Assembly: GCF_900129845.1 (NCBI RefSeq)
Contig: NZ_FQXB01000004.1
Location: 149,623-213,622 of the forward strand
DNA: 64,000 bases
Direction: 5' to 3'
DNA from: Cognatiyoonia sediminum
GTDB lineage: Bacteria; Pseudomonadota; Alphaproteobacteria; Rhodobacterales; Rhodobacteraceae
The notes beneath the pieces were generated by a model that was not told the origin of the DNA, ran no database searches, and saw nothing but the letters and a program-made list of their open reading frames with translations. Below are positions 26,786 to 36,301 of this stretch, piece after piece. Positions within the stretch are counted from its first letter, which is position 1, and every line of letters begins with the position of its first letter. Position numbers and translations under genes: made by a program.

Positions 26786-27698
26786 TCTGAACCGGTATTT
26801 TACTTCGGGACCGCATTTGTCTGAATCGATTTCACAGAATGAGACCGCTCCAGAGGCAGAACAAACACGTGGAAGAATTTATAACCGCGATGCGCTGACC
26901 TATTCGAATACATTCGAAAATCCGTTCAAGCGACAAACCATCAGAACCATTGAGTGGCTAACGGGTAAAGTCTCAATTGTGAGAATGATCACTGAGTTTG
27001 AGCGTCGGCCAGCGGTAAAAGGGCATGGTTTTTGGCGGGCGTGTTTGAACGTCATGCGGATCGAATTGCATACGCCGCTTGAACAACTCGAGAATATTCC
27101 AGCGACTGGTCCGGTCATTGTTGTAGCCAATCATCCGCATGGGATGGTGGACGGGATGATCCTTGCTGAACTGATCGGAAAACGACGCCGCGATTACCGG
27201 ATTCTGACACGATCAGTGTTGACCGGTATCGATCCTGAGGCCGCGGCCTTTCTGATCCCTGTTCCTTTCCCGCATGAAGAGGACGCCCAACAAAAATTTC
27301 TTGAGATGCGCAAACAAGCCATGGCGCATTTGAAAGCCGGGGGGGTAGTCGCTCTGTTTCCTGCGGGCGGTGTGGCGGCCAGCGAAACCATGTACGGTCC
27401 GGCGGTCGATGCGGAATGGAATGTGTTCACGGCTAAAATGATCAGAACATCCGGCGCGACCGTGGTTCCTTGCTTCTTCCCTGGACAGAACTCCCGAGCT
27501 TATCAGATGGCCAACCAGATTTCGGCAACGCTACGCCAGGGTCTGCTAATCCACGAAATCGTCAAAGCTTGCGGAAAACCTCAAGCACCGATCGTTGGAA
27601 GTGCGATTGACCACTCAGAGGTCGAAACGCGCCTCTCAAACCCGCGGGAGTTCATGGCGTGGCTTCGCGATCACACGCTTTCTTTAGGTAAGTCCTAG
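26760..27698 (+). CDS. Lysophospholipid acyltransferase-like (PlsC/hemolysin-type) protein
   Basis: A 312-residue protein with the acyltransferase block IVVANHPHGMVDGMI (active-site His and Asp in the NHP(F/H)G..DG variant), followed by a FPAGGVAASE substrate-binding motif and VPCFFPGQNSRAY. It probably acylates a glycerol- or ornithine-type lysolipid at the membrane. The ATG at 26760 lies inside ptsH, a 26-base overlap; the first 40 residues are polar and not conserved-looking, so a later start (e.g. TTG near 26818) is possible. Its stop overlaps that of the convergent dehydrogenase gene. Confidence 0.78.
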   Translation: MTNLAKTTSLNRYFTSGPHLSESISQNETAPEAEQTRGRIYNRDALTYSNTFENPFKRQTIRTIEWLTGKVSIVRMITEFERRPAVKGHGFWRACLNVMRIELHTPLEQLENIPATGPVIVVANHPHGMVDGMILAELIGKRRRDYRILTRSVLTGIDPEAAAFLIPVPFPHEEDAQQKFLEMRKQAMAHLKAGGVVALFPAGGVAASETMYGPAVDAEWNVFTAKMIRTSGATVVPCFFPGQNSRAYQMANQISATLRQGLLIHEIVKACGKPQAPIVGSAIDHSEVETRLSNPREFMAWLRDHTLSLGKS

Positions 27699-28570
27699 CG
27701 CGTCGGAACGGGTTTATCACCGCTATAGTCATAGAAACCGCGCTTTGTTTTTCGTCCGAGCCATCCAGCCTCAACATATTTTGTCAGTAGCGGGCAAGGA
27801 CGATATTTCGTGTCCGCCAGCCCATCATGCAACACGTTCATAATCGCAAGGCAGGTATCCAGACCAATAAAATCCGCGAGTTCCAATGGCCCCATAGGGT
27901 GGTTCGCCCCAAGTTTTAGCGACGTGTCAATAGACTGTACTGAGCCAACCCCCTCATAGAGCGTGTAGATTGCTTCGTTGATCATTGGCATCAAAATGCG
28001 GTTCACGATGAAAGCTGGGAAGTCTTCCGCCGTTGCGGCGGTCTTACCCAATCTGTCGACGACCTCTTTGCAGGAATTGAAAGTCGCTTCATCCGTTGCG
28101 ATCCCGCGGATCAACTCCACAAGCTGCATGATGGGAACTGGGTTCATAAAGTGGAACCCCAAGAATTTTTCAGGTCGATCGGTGCGCGATGCCAAGCGCG
28201 TGATCGAAATCGATGAGGTGTTCGATGTTAGGATCGTTTCCGGCTTGATATGCGGCAGCAGGTCTTCAAAAATCGCTGTCTTGATCGTCTCGCGTTCGGT
28301 CGCCGCTTCGATAATCAGGTCGCTTGGTCCCAACTCCGCCAAAGCGGTCGTCGTCTTGATCCGCGACATTGCCGCCGCTTTGTCCGCCGTAGAAATGGCT
28401 TCCTTTAAAACCTGACGTTCGAGGTTTTTGTCGATCAACGCCACGGCGCTGCGTAGGGCATCTTCGTTGATGTCGTTCATCATAACGTCGTAGCCGGACA
28501 ACGCGAAGACATGAGCAATGCCATTCCCCATTTGGCCTGCGCCCACAATACCAACTTGTCTGATCGTCAT
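27695..28570 (-). CDS. 3-hydroxybutyryl-CoA dehydrogenase
   Basis: A 291-residue NAD(P)-dependent dehydrogenase acting on (S)-3-hydroxybutyryl-CoA. N-terminal Rossmann motif VGIVGAGQMGNGIAHVFA, NTSSISITRLA, the catalytic GFHFMNPVPIMQLVE and C-terminal ANHPMGPLELADFIGLD ... GWLGRKTKRGFYDY are all typical. ATG at 28570 has AGGAGA upstream; the open frame extends to 28621 but without an RBS. It may serve beta-oxidation or the acetate-assimilating ethylmalonyl-CoA route with mcd and ETF nearby. Confidence 0.9.
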   Translation of the reverse strand: MTIRQVGIVGAGQMGNGIAHVFALSGYDVMMNDINEDALRSAVALIDKNLERQVLKEAISTADKAAAMSRIKTTTALAELGPSDLIIEAATERETIKTAIFEDLLPHIKPETILTSNTSSISITRLASRTDRPEKFLGFHFMNPVPIMQLVELIRGIATDEATFNSCKEVVDRLGKTAATAEDFPAFIVNRILMPMINEAIYTLYEGVGSVQSIDTSLKLGANHPMGPLELADFIGLDTCLAIMNVLHDGLADTKYRPCPLLTKYVEAGWLGRKTKRGFYDYSGDKPVPTR

Positions 28571-28736
28571 GCCATCGTCTCCTGCTGATGCCCTCACCTT
28601 ATGCCTCGCCGTTCGGATCATTCAAGGTTGGCAGGTACGTAAAAATTGGATCAAAAGCGGACTTTAGCAAATTCGCAAGAGCTTTAGGCAAGACTGCATC
28701 CCGGGTGTAACGAAATATGTGGCGGGAAAGAGTTTT

Positions 28737-29588
28737 ATGAAACATGAAATCGTTGATGGCGGGGGGTTATCCTACGCTCCGTGTAGGTATGGAATGTCGC
28801 GTATCTTTTTCAGGGGGCCGCGACGACGTTTGGATCAGCCTTATATCGCCTTTCTTGGCGGGACAGAGACATACGGGAAATTCATTGATCAACCTCTTCC
28901 AGCCTTGCTTGAGGATGCTCTGAAGCAAACTTGCGTCAATTTTGGATGCGTCAACGGCGGTGTCGATACCTTCGTCAATGACCCGACGATCATGGCAGCG
29001 TGCCACGATGCGGACGTGACGGTGGTGCAGGTGATGGGTGCCAATTACCTTTCGAACCGATTTTACTCGGTCCACCCGCGACGGAACGACCGGTTCCTGC
29101 GGGCCTCAACGGTGATGGAGGCGATTAATAACGATGTGGATTTCTCTAACTTCACCTTCACGCGCCACATGCTGAGCTGCCTTTACGAAAAATCGCCGGA
29201 GCGTTTTGATATTGTCGTTCAAGAACTGCGGGAAGGTTGGGTTGCGCGGATGAAGAATATGCTGACTCAGATCGGACCGCGGGTGGTTTTGTTGTGGTTC
29301 TCGAAAGATTCTCTCAACAACGAACCTTGGTTCAAAAAGAAGAACCCGATGCAATCTGACCCACTTTTTATCACTGAAGCGATGGTCGATGAGTTGCGAC
29401 CGATGGTGATGGATGTAGTGGGCGCAACACCGTCAAAAATTGCGATGGAGCGAGGGACCGTCGGAATGTTCTATTCCGCGATGCAAGCTAAAGCTGCGTC
29501 AGAAATGTTGGGCGTGGCGTGCCACAAGGAAGCCTGTCAGCATCTTTTGCCTGTTTTGCGAAAGGCGATGCTCGCGCCGCGGATGTAG
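28737..29588 (+). CDS. DUF6473-like protein, unknown function
   Basis: A 283-residue soluble protein without signal peptide or membrane segments. Motifs include LDQPYIAFLGGTETYGKFI near residue 40, CVNFGCVNGGVDTF and VQVMGANYLSNRFYSVHPRRNDRF. I recall this pattern as the roseobacter family DUF6473, but cannot confirm by search. The GGTE / GCVNGG / GANY blocks vaguely resemble blocks I-III of SGNH hydrolases, which is only a suggestion. ATG at 28737 has a GGGAAAGAG Shine-Dalgarno. It is a single gene, followed by a bidirectional terminator shared with etfA. Confidence 0.65.
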   Translation: MKHEIVDGGGLSYAPCRYGMSRIFFRGPRRRLDQPYIAFLGGTETYGKFIDQPLPALLEDALKQTCVNFGCVNGGVDTFVNDPTIMAACHDADVTVVQVMGANYLSNRFYSVHPRRNDRFLRASTVMEAINNDVDFSNFTFTRHMLSCLYEKSPERFDIVVQELREGWVARMKNMLTQIGPRVVLLWFSKDSLNNEPWFKKKNPMQSDPLFITEAMVDELRPMVMDVVGATPSKIAMERGTVGMFYSAMQAKAASEMLGVACHKEACQHLLPVLRKAMLAPRM

Positions 29589-29595
29589 AAACGAA

Positions 29596-29621
29596 AAAGG
29601 CCCGCAATTTGGCGGGCCTTT
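29596..29621. terminator. Bidirectional terminator between DUF6473-like gene and etfA
   Basis: A 9-bp stem (core 29599-29605 with 29612-29618, GGCCCGC/GCGGGCC) is flanked by AAAAA on the left and TTT on the right, so it works on both strands between these convergent genes. Confidence 0.85.
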
Positions 29622-29641
29622 CTGAATTGGTTCATTGCCGA

Positions 29642-30571
29642 TTAGCCCAGCTTGGATGTGAGCTCAGGAACCGCGTCGAAGAGGTCAGCAACCAAACCGA
29701 AGTCAGCAACTTGGAAGATTGGAGCTTCTTCGTCTTTGTTGATCGCAACAATGATTTTGGAGTCCTTCATGCCAGCCAAGTGCTGGATCGCACCGGAGAT
29801 GCCGACAGCAACATAAAGGTCAGGTGCCACAACTTTACCAGTTTGGCCAACCTGCCAATCGTTTGGCGCGTAGCCACTGTCGACCGCCGCACGAGACGCA
29901 CCAACAGCCGCGTTCAACTTGTCAGCTAGGCCTTCGATCAGGGCGAAGTCTTCTTCGGAGCCAACGCCACGACCACCGGAGACAACAACACCGGCAGATG
30001 TCAGTTCAGGGCGATCGCTTTCGGCAACCTTGTCTTCAACCCAAGAAGACAGTCCTGGATCAGCAGGGGCGCCGATCGCTTCAACAGAAGCAGAACCACC
30101 CATGCCTGCCGCGTCAAAGCCGGCTGTCCGGATGGTCATAACTTTTGTTGCATCACCGGACTTAACAGTCTGGATTGCGTTACCGGCGTAGATTGGGCGC
30201 TCAAATGTGTCACCATCCACAATTGCGGTCACTTCAGAGATGATCTGTGTGTCCAACAATGCCGCAACGCGCGGCATGATGTTTTTCGCATCTGTTGTGC
30301 CGGGTGCTGCAATGTGGCTGTAGTCACCAGCCAGAGATACGATCAGGTCGGCGGCCGGCTCTGCCATCTGGTGGCCCAGAACAGCGTCTTCCGCGCAAAG
30401 AACTTTGGCAACGCCGTCGATCTTCGCAGCTTCATCCGCAGCGCCTTTGCAGTTTGCACCAACGCACAGCACAGTTACGTCACCCAATGCACCAGCCGCG
30501 GAAACAGCTTTTGCAGTTGCGTCAACGGACAGCTCGCCCGCGTTTACGTCAGCAATCAGAAGAACAGCCAT
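29642..30571 (-). CDS. etfA: Electron transfer flavoprotein alpha subunit
   Basis: A 309-residue ETF alpha subunit that carries FAD and passes electrons from acyl-CoA dehydrogenases to ETF-ubiquinone oxidoreductase. The C-terminal FAD domain is evident: [41 protein letters not shown], the ETF-alpha signature [17 protein letters not shown] and [10 protein letters not shown]. Start (30571) overlaps the etfB stop by one base, giving strict coupling. It could accept electrons from the Mcd encoded at 18575-20254. Confidence 0.97.
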   Translation of the reverse strand: MAVLLIADVNAGELSVDATAKAVSAAGALGDVTVLCVGANCKGAADEAAKIDGVAKVLCAEDAVLGHQMAEPAADLIVSLAGDYSHIAAPGTTDAKNIMPRVAALLDTQIISEVTAIVDGDTFERPIYAGNAIQTVKSGDATKVMTIRTAGFDAAGMGGSASVEAIGAPADPGLSSWVEDKVAESDRPELTSAGVVVSGGRGVGSEEDFALIEGLADKLNAAVGASRAAVDSGYAPNDWQVGQTGKVVAPDLYVAVGISGAIQHLAGMKDSKIIVAINKDEEAPIFQVADFGLVADLFDAVPELTSKLG

Positions 30572-31329
30572 TATACAGCCCCCGCTTCTTTGAGTTTCTC
30601 TACAAGCTCATCAACAGAGCCAACCATGATACCGGCGGAACGCGCTTCCGGCTCTTTCGTGGACACCACTGTAAGACGAGGAGAGGCATCAACGCCGTAG
30701 TCGGCAGGTGTCTTCTCGTCCAATGGCTTCTTTTTCGCTTTCATGATGTTTGGAAGCGATGCGTAGCGCGGTTCGTTCAAGCGCAAGTCAACGGTCACGA
30801 TGGACGGCATCTTGACCTTGATTGTCTGTAGACCGCCGTCAACTTCGCGGGTCACAACGGCGCTGTCACCATCGACGTCAACTTCAGAGGCAAAGGTTGC
30901 TTGCGACCAACCCAACAGAGCAGAGAGCATCTGGCCGGTTGCGTTCATATCATTGTCGATCGCCTGCTTGCCACAAAGAACCAGACCAGGCTGTTCCTCA
31001 TCAACGATGCCTTTGAGTATTTTGGCAACCGCGAGCGGTTCGATGTCGTTGTGCACATCATCTGCTGCAACAACCAAGATGGCGCGGTCGGCACCCATCG
31101 CCAAAGCAGTCCGCAAAGTCTCTTGTGCCTGCTTCACGCCGACAGAAACGGCAACAACCTCATCGGCTTTGCCAGCTTCTTTCAAACGGATCGCTTCTTC
31201 TACAGCAATTTCGTCGAACGGGTTCATCGACATTTTGACGTTCGCAAGATCAACACCGCTGCCGTCCGCCTTAACACGAACTTTTACGTTGTAGTCGATC
31301 ACGCGTTTGACAGGTACCAAGACCTTCAT
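30571..31329 (-). CDS. etfB: Electron transfer flavoprotein beta subunit
   Basis: A 252-residue AMP-binding ETF beta subunit. [17 protein letters not shown] at the start, the [17 protein letters not shown] motif, [18 protein letters not shown] and the recognition-loop [29 protein letters not shown] region are typical. GAGGAGATATGC before the ATG is a good ribosome site. etfB-etfA are adjacent to cobalamin adenosyltransferase upstream (145-base gap), an arrangement I recall from related bacteria. Confidence 0.97.
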   Translation of the reverse strand: MKVLVPVKRVIDYNVKVRVKADGSGVDLANVKMSMNPFDEIAVEEAIRLKEAGKADEVVAVSVGVKQAQETLRTALAMGADRAILVVAADDVHNDIEPLAVAKILKGIVDEEQPGLVLCGKQAIDNDMNATGQMLSALLGWSQATFASEVDVDGDSAVVTREVDGGLQTIKVKMPSIVTVDLRLNEPRYASLPNIMKAKKKPLDEKTPADYGVDASPRLTVVSTKEPEARSAGIMVGSVDELVEKLKEAGAV

Positions 31330-31474
31330 CTTGCATATCTCCTCGCAAGGGTTCCGCAGAATTTCGGAACGGTTTCAGCGAAGGTGTAGTAGAGTCGCAA
31401 TCGCGATGACAATCAAAAATCGACGTCAGAATGAAAAATTTCGCCAAAATTTCACGAACTACGCAGCGTTATCG

Positions 31475-32047
31475 CTACCTGTTGGCGCCGGGGACCCACA
31501 AAACGTCATTCCGGCCGTCATCATTTGCAATCCGACTGGCCTGAAAGAACCAATCAGACAGGCGGTTTAGGTATTTTACCGCCGAAGGGTTGATTGATTC
31601 CACTGTCGCAAGTTCCACCGTCAGCCGTTCCGCGCGGCGTGCGACGGTACGACACAGGTGCATATGAGCGGCCAAAGGCGACCCGCCGGGTAATATGAAG
31701 CTGCGCAAAGGTTCGACCGCTTGTGTCATTTCGTCCAGTTCTGATTCCAAACGTTCAACCTGGGCGGCTGACATGCGCAAAACGGGGTATTCGGACTCGT
31801 GATCCTTTTCCATATCTGGGCGGCAGAGATCAGCGCCGAGATCGAAGAGGTCATTCTGGATCATCGCGAGCATGTCGTCGGCTTGACCTTCGGCGTGAAG
31901 CCGCGCGAGGCCGACTGTGGCGTTCAATTCATCAACTGTCCCATAGGAATTGACCCGCAAAGAGTGCTTTGCCACCCGCGCGCCGTTGCCAAGTGCGGTT
32001 TCACCGGCATCACCAGTTTTGGTGTAGATTTTGTTTAGAACGACCAA
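31475..32047 (-). CDS. Cob(I)yrinic acid a,c-diamide / cob(I)alamin adenosyltransferase, PduO type
   Basis: Transfers adenosyl from ATP to Co(I) to make adenosylcobalamin. The 190-residue protein has the PduO-type N-terminal VLNKIYTKTGDAGETALG (ATP binding), YGTVDELNATVG, and the helical core LPGGSPLAAHMHLCRTVARRAER ... YLNRLSDWFF. The likely start is TTG at 32047, one base after the upstream stop and 8 bases after GGAGG; an ATG at 32074 would overlap the upstream gene and include the Shine-Dalgarno. AdoB12 is needed by ethylmalonyl-CoA and methylmalonyl-CoA mutases, consistent with mcd in this window. Confidence 0.88.
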   Translation of the reverse strand: MVVLNKIYTKTGDAGETALGNGARVAKHSLRVNSYGTVDELNATVGLARLHAEGQADDMLAMIQNDLFDLGADLCRPDMEKDHESEYPVLRMSAAQVERLESELDEMTQAVEPLRSFILPGGSPLAAHMHLCRTVARRAERLTVELATVESINPSAVKYLNRLSDWFFQASRIANDDGRNDVLWVPGANR

Positions 32048-32048
32048 G

Positions 32049-32252
32049 TCAATTTCCTCCGCGTACCCAGACATAGAACAGGATCAATACGACCGCTATG
32101 AATTGGGCTCCGATCCGCCAACGCATAATCTTGTTGGCGTATTTCTTGTTGAACTCTCCACCTCTGCCAAAGGTGCCGATCCCGAGCAAAAGGATCCCTG
32201 CGACGATCAGAACCGCAAAAAGGACCAGATAGAATAGAGGATCGTCGCGCAT
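32049..32252 (-). CDS. Small twin-helix membrane protein, HIG1-like
   Basis: A 67-residue protein with two membrane helices (about residues 7-26 and 45-62) joined by a polar loop FGRGGEFNKKYANKIMRWRIGAQ. The RW(R)I-type second helix entry resembles HIG1 domain small proteins associated with respiratory complexes. It ends one base before the TTG start of the adenosyltransferase gene. Function in bacteria is not settled; HIG1 assignment is by pattern only. Confidence 0.75.
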   Translation of the reverse strand: MRDDPLFYLVLFAVLIVAGILLLGIGTFGRGGEFNKKYANKIMRWRIGAQFIAVVLILFYVWVRGGN

Positions 32253-32311
32253 CTTTTGGTCCTTTCATTTGTCTCAGGCGATGTAGCAGGCGTGGGTGTA
32301 AAGGAAAGGGG

Positions 32312-33139
32312 TCAGCCCTTCGAAATGATCCGATCCAGCATGCGTGTCGAAAGAATGCGGCGGAATGTTCCCATCATATAGGTCGGGGTGGTCACATAGT
32401 ACCGCGCCTTTGGTCGCTTACTTTCAAGCGCATGGCGTAATTTCTTTGTCACCGCAGACGCTGGCAATTCGAAGGGGTCTGGCCCTGTGTCGGTGTAGAG
32501 GCGGTCACGTAGGGCCGCGTATAAACGGGAACGGGCGGAGTTTTCCCAATCGATCCATTTCTCAAAATGGGGGATCGCGTTTTGGCGGATGTCAGAGGTA
32601 ATGGGCCCCGGTTCGATCAGAATGATGTCAATGGGCGTATCTTCCATTTCGATCCGCAGAACGTCTGTCAGACCCTCCATCGCGAACTTCGTTGCGACAT
32701 AGGCGCCGCGCCACTTCATCCCCACCATGCCAAGAACCGAGGAACAGTTCACGATACGGCCATACCCTTGGTTGCGCATCACAGGGATGACCATTGTAGT
32801 CAGTTCATGCAGTCCAAAAAGGTTGGTTTCAAAGATTTCCCGCAAAGCGCCTCGCGGCAAATCTTCGACTGCCCCGGGGCAGACGTAGGCACCATTGTTG
32901 TAAAGCGCATCGAGCGTGCCGCCAGTAGCCTCCAACACCTCTGCCAATCCATTGGCGAGCGTATTGCTGTCGGTATAGTCGATCAAAGGGCTTTCGAACC
33001 CTTCTGTGATCAGGCGGTCGCAGTCGGCTTGTTTTCGGCAACTCGCAAAGACGCGCCATCCGGCGTCACGTAAACCGTGGGCGGCATCATATCCGATGCC
33101 AGATGAAGAACCGGTGATAAGGACTGATTTCTGTGTCAT
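32312..33139 (-). CDS. SDR family oxidoreductase
   Basis: A 275-residue classical short-chain dehydrogenase. The NAD(P) motif is LITGSSSGIGYDAAHGL, followed by LYNNGAYVCPG, the catalytic Ser in NCSSVLG and Tyr-Lys in YVATKFAMEGL. Substrate unknown. ATG at 33139 has GGGAGAG just upstream; the frame continues to 33154 but that start would lie upstream of the Shine-Dalgarno. It is on the same strand as the HIG1-like, adenosyltransferase and ETF genes and could be transcribed with them. Confidence 0.87.
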   Translation of the reverse strand: MTQKSVLITGSSSGIGYDAAHGLRDAGWRVFASCRKQADCDRLITEGFESPLIDYTDSNTLANGLAEVLEATGGTLDALYNNGAYVCPGAVEDLPRGALREIFETNLFGLHELTTMVIPVMRNQGYGRIVNCSSVLGMVGMKWRGAYVATKFAMEGLTDVLRIEMEDTPIDIILIEPGPITSDIRQNAIPHFEKWIDWENSARSRLYAALRDRLYTDTGPDPFELPASAVTKKLRHALESKRPKARYYVTTPTYMMGTFRRILSTRMLDRIISKG

Positions 33140-33182
33140 GGCCTCTCCCTGCACTGAAGTGTGGGAAAGGGCAAGTCGGCGC

Positions 33183-33779
33183 TTAGTTAGTGGTCAATAG
33201 GCGTTCGGCCATCCATCCGATGCGATTGGAGTCGGGTAGACGGATGCGGGCCCAACCGCTGGCATCGACTTCTAGAACTTCTGCGGCCGTTCCGCCGTCC
33301 AAGGTATCGAGTACAGAGTAGTTTGTTCCGGGACCAGAGCGCATGTTCACGCGCGATCCAGAAACAAAACGCATATCAAGATCGGGCTCAACAGCAGCAA
33401 CCTCAACCGCGAGTTCCTCGGTTACATCATCAACGAGGGTCGCCAACACCGCCACAACGTCGGCATCGTTGGTTTCCGGCTCTGCCAAAGGCGTTGCTAA
33501 GGACGTGAACACCGGTTCAGGTTCGGTTGGTGTCAGTTCGGCTGTGGAGAGGTTTAACAGTGCAGAAGTGTCTGCCCGTGTCGTCTGAACCTCGACAACC
33601 GGTTCGTCTTCAACCGGCTCGACCACAGCAATCTCTTCAACCCCGACAACAGGTTCTTTAATGATCTCGGGCTCAACTTCGGCAACGACGCGTTCTTCCG
33701 GTACAAAATCCGGACCATCGGACAGGATGTAGAAGGCGAGTCCTAGGACCATGAAGGTCCCAAAAACAAATTTTGACAT
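33183..33779 (-). CDS. Membrane-anchored SH3-domain protein
   Basis: A 198-residue envelope protein: an N-terminal hydrophobic segment (residues ~4-20) acts as anchor or uncleaved signal, a long acidic Glu/Val/Pro-rich spacer (~25-125) follows, and a C-terminal bacterial SH3 domain (SRVNMRSGPGTNYSVLDTL ... SGWARIRLPDSNRIGWMAERLL) probably binds peptidoglycan. The ATG at 33777-33779 is preceded, 6 bases away, by an uninterrupted run of nine G (33786-33794 on the plus strand as C) that serves as the ribosome binding site. Function unknown. Confidence 0.82.
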   Translation of the reverse strand: MSKFVFGTFMVLGLAFYILSDGPDFVPEERVVAEVEPEIIKEPVVGVEEIAVVEPVEDEPVVEVQTTRADTSALLNLSTAELTPTEPEPVFTSLATPLAEPETNDADVVAVLATLVDDVTEELAVEVAAVEPDLDMRFVSGSRVNMRSGPGTNYSVLDTLDGGTAAEVLEVDASGWARIRLPDSNRIGWMAERLLTTN

Positions 33780-33785
33780 AATGTT

Positions 33786-33794
33786 CCCCCCCCC
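33786..33794 (-). repeat. G9 homopolymer as ribosome binding site
   Basis: Nine consecutive C on the plus strand, i.e. G9 upstream of the SH3 gene ATG with a 6-base spacer. Homopolymers of this length are prone to slipped-strand change, which here would alter RBS spacing rather than reading frame. Confidence 0.75.
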
Positions 33795-33925
33795 GGGAAA
33801 TCGGCAGGATTGTTGGCAACGAATCGAATTTATCAAACTACCTATGCGTGCGATAAGGGGAAAAACCGGAAAGGCGCACCGTTGTTGCCTTTACGCCATT
33901 TCACCGCTCCGCTACACCGTTTGCC

Positions 33926-36268
33926 ATGAGCGAGAGCAGCGACGAGTTCCAGGAAGAGAACACCGATGTGACAGAACCCCTTCGCCGAGCGATTGGCGAG
34001 CGGTACCTGACCTATGCGCTATCTACGATTATGAATCGTGCCTTGCCGGATGCGCGAGATGGGTTGAAGCCTGTGCATCGTCGCATTCTCTATGCAATGT
34101 CGCGGCTGAAACTATCCTCAACGGGTGGGTTCTTGAAATCAGCTAAGATCAGTGGCGACACGATGGGCGATTTCCACCCGCACGGTGACGCCGCGATTTA
34201 TGATGCGATGGCGCGTCTCGCGCAGGATTTCAACGTTCGCTACCCGCTCGTCGATGGGCAAGGGAACTTCGGCAACATCGACGGCGATAACCCGGCGGCG
34301 GCTCGTTACACCGAAGCGCGGATGACCTCTGCGGCAGAGGCGCTTTTGGTTGGCCTCAGCGAAAACGCAGTTGATTTCCGCCCGAACTACGATGGCCGCC
34401 TCGAAGAACCGTCGGTCCTTCCAGCGACATATCCAAACCTCCTTGCCAACGGGGCAGCGGGGATTGCCGTGGGTATGGCCACAAACATCCCGCCGCACAA
34501 TCTGCACGAATTGATCGACGCCTGTCTACATCTGATCAAAGCCCCGAATGCGCGCGACGAAACCCTAATGGAATACGTCCCCGGACCAGATTTCCCCACC
34601 GGTGGCGTGATCGTTGAAAGCCCCGAGAATATTCTGGAGGCCTATAAAACCGGTCGCGGCGCCATGCGCCTACGCGCCAAATGGGAGATCGAGGATCTTG
34701 GCCGCGGCCAATGGCAGGCCGTTGTCACTGAAATTCCCTATCAAGTCCAAAAATCCAAGCTGATCGAAAAGCTCGCCGAGGTCATCCAAACCAAGAAGGT
34801 GCCATTGCTCACCGACGTGCGCGACGAAAGCGCTGATGACATCCGCATCGTCCTCGAACCCCGTGCAAAAACGGTCGATCCAGAAGTGATGATGGGACTG
34901 CTCTTTAAACATTCGGAGCTTGAAACGCGCTTCAGCCTCAACATGAATGTGTTGATCGACGGTCTAACGCCCAAGGTCTGCTCGCTCAAAGAAGTGCTGC
35001 GCGCGTTTCTTGATCACCGCCGCGACGTTCTGATCCGCCGCAGCCAACACCGGATGGAAAAGATCGACATACGCTTGGAGGTGCTTGAAGGGTTCATCGT
35101 TGCCTTCCTCAATCTCGACCGCGTGATTGACATCATCCGTTACGATGACGACCCAAAAAAGGCCCTGATGATCGAAGACTGGGCGCTCGATCACCCCCGC
35201 GCCACGTCCGAGAAGGATTACGTCTCCCCAATCACGGAGGATGCCGATCCAGAGGTCTCCCTGACCGAGGCGCAGGCCGAAGCCATCCTCAACATGCGCC
35301 TGCGCAGTTTGCGTCGCCTCGAAGAGATCGAGCTCTTGAAAGAGCGCGACGATCTGATGAAAGAACGCGCCGACCTCGAAGACCTGCTTGAAGACGAAGG
35401 CCTGCAATGGTCCAAGATTGCCGAACAACTGCGCGAAACCCGCAAAGAGTTCGGGCGCGACAGCACAGGCGGCGCCCGCCGCACCCAATTTGCTGAAGCC
35501 GAGGAGATCGCCGACATCCCGATGGAGGCTATGATCGAACGCGAACCGATTACCGTGGTTCTCAGCCAAATGGGCTGGATCAGGGCGATGACCGGCCATA
35601 TCGATCTTGCGCGGGAGCTGAAGTTCAAAGACGGCGACGGCCCACGCTTCATCTTCCACGCCGAAACCACCGACCGCCTGCTCGTCTTCGCCTCCAACGG
35701 GCGTTTCTATACAGTGTCCGGCAGCAACCTGCCCGGCGGGCGGGGTATGGGTGAGCCACTGCGCCTAATGGTCGATCTGCCGAATGAGGCGGAGATCATC
35801 GATATCTTCGCCCATAAATCGGGGGAAAAGCTGCTTGTGGCGTCAGCGGAAGGCAACGGCTTCGTCGTCCCCGAAGACGACGTCGTCGCCCAAACGCGCA
35901 CGGGCAAGCAGGTGCTGAACGTCAAAGACACGGTTGCGAAAATCTGCAAACGCGTCACGGGCGATCACGTCGCGGTGGTGTCTGAGAATGCTAAACTGCT
36001 GGTCTTCCCCCTAGAAGACCTGCCCGAAATGGGCCGCGGCAAGGGCGTGCGTATCCAGAAGTATAAAAAGGCGACGGGCCGTCAGGGCACGCTGGAACTC
36101 GACGGTGGTTTGTCAGACGTCACGACCTTCAACTGGGCCGATGGCCTCAGCTGGGAAATGGGCGGCGGAAAAACCCGGACAGAGCCCGATATGACCGACT
36201 GGAAAGGCGCGCGGGCTGGGGTCGGGAAACGGCCGCCCTACGGGTTCCCGAAGAACAACCGGTTTTGA
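33926..36268 (+). CDS. parC: DNA topoisomerase IV subunit A
   Basis: The 780-residue DNA-cleaving subunit that decatenates daughter chromosomes with ParE. Seen: [21 protein letters not shown], the QRDR segment [16 protein letters not shown] (Ala at the position of E. coli ParC Ser80), the active-site Tyr in [10 protein letters not shown], and a short C-terminal beta-pinwheel (from about 500) with a [11 protein letters not shown] blade. Length matches ParC rather than the longer GyrA with its GyrA-box. The codon use of its 3' half is noticeably C-rich. The gene diverges from the SH3 gene. Confidence 0.93.
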   Translation: MSESSDEFQEENTDVTEPLRRAIGERYLTYALSTIMNRALPDARDGLKPVHRRILYAMSRLKLSSTGGFLKSAKISGDTMGDFHPHGDAAIYDAMARLAQDFNVRYPLVDGQGNFGNIDGDNPAAARYTEARMTSAAEALLVGLSENAVDFRPNYDGRLEEPSVLPATYPNLLANGAAGIAVGMATNIPPHNLHELIDACLHLIKAPNARDETLMEYVPGPDFPTGGVIVESPENILEAYKTGRGAMRLRAKWEIEDLGRGQWQAVVTEIPYQVQKSKLIEKLAEVIQTKKVPLLTDVRDESADDIRIVLEPRAKTVDPEVMMGLLFKHSELETRFSLNMNVLIDGLTPKVCSLKEVLRAFLDHRRDVLIRRSQHRMEKIDIRLEVLEGFIVAFLNLDRVIDIIRYDDDPKKALMIEDWALDHPRATSEKDYVSPITEDADPEVSLTEAQAEAILNMRLRSLRRLEEIELLKERDDLMKERADLEDLLEDEGLQWSKIAEQLRETRKEFGRDSTGGARRTQFAEAEEIADIPMEAMIEREPITVVLSQMGWIRAMTGHIDLARELKFKDGDGPRFIFHAETTDRLLVFASNGRFYTVSGSNLPGGRGMGEPLRLMVDLPNEAEIIDIFAHKSGEKLLVASAEGNGFVVPEDDVVAQTRTGKQVLNVKDTVAKICKRVTGDHVAVVSENAKLLVFPLEDLPEMGRGKGVRIQKYKKATGRQGTLELDGGLSDVTTFNWADGLSWEMGGGKTRTEPDMTDWKGARAGVGKRPPYGFPKNNRF

Positions 36269-36301
36269 TATCTGCTAAAATAAATAGCGACCTAAGGAAC
36301 A

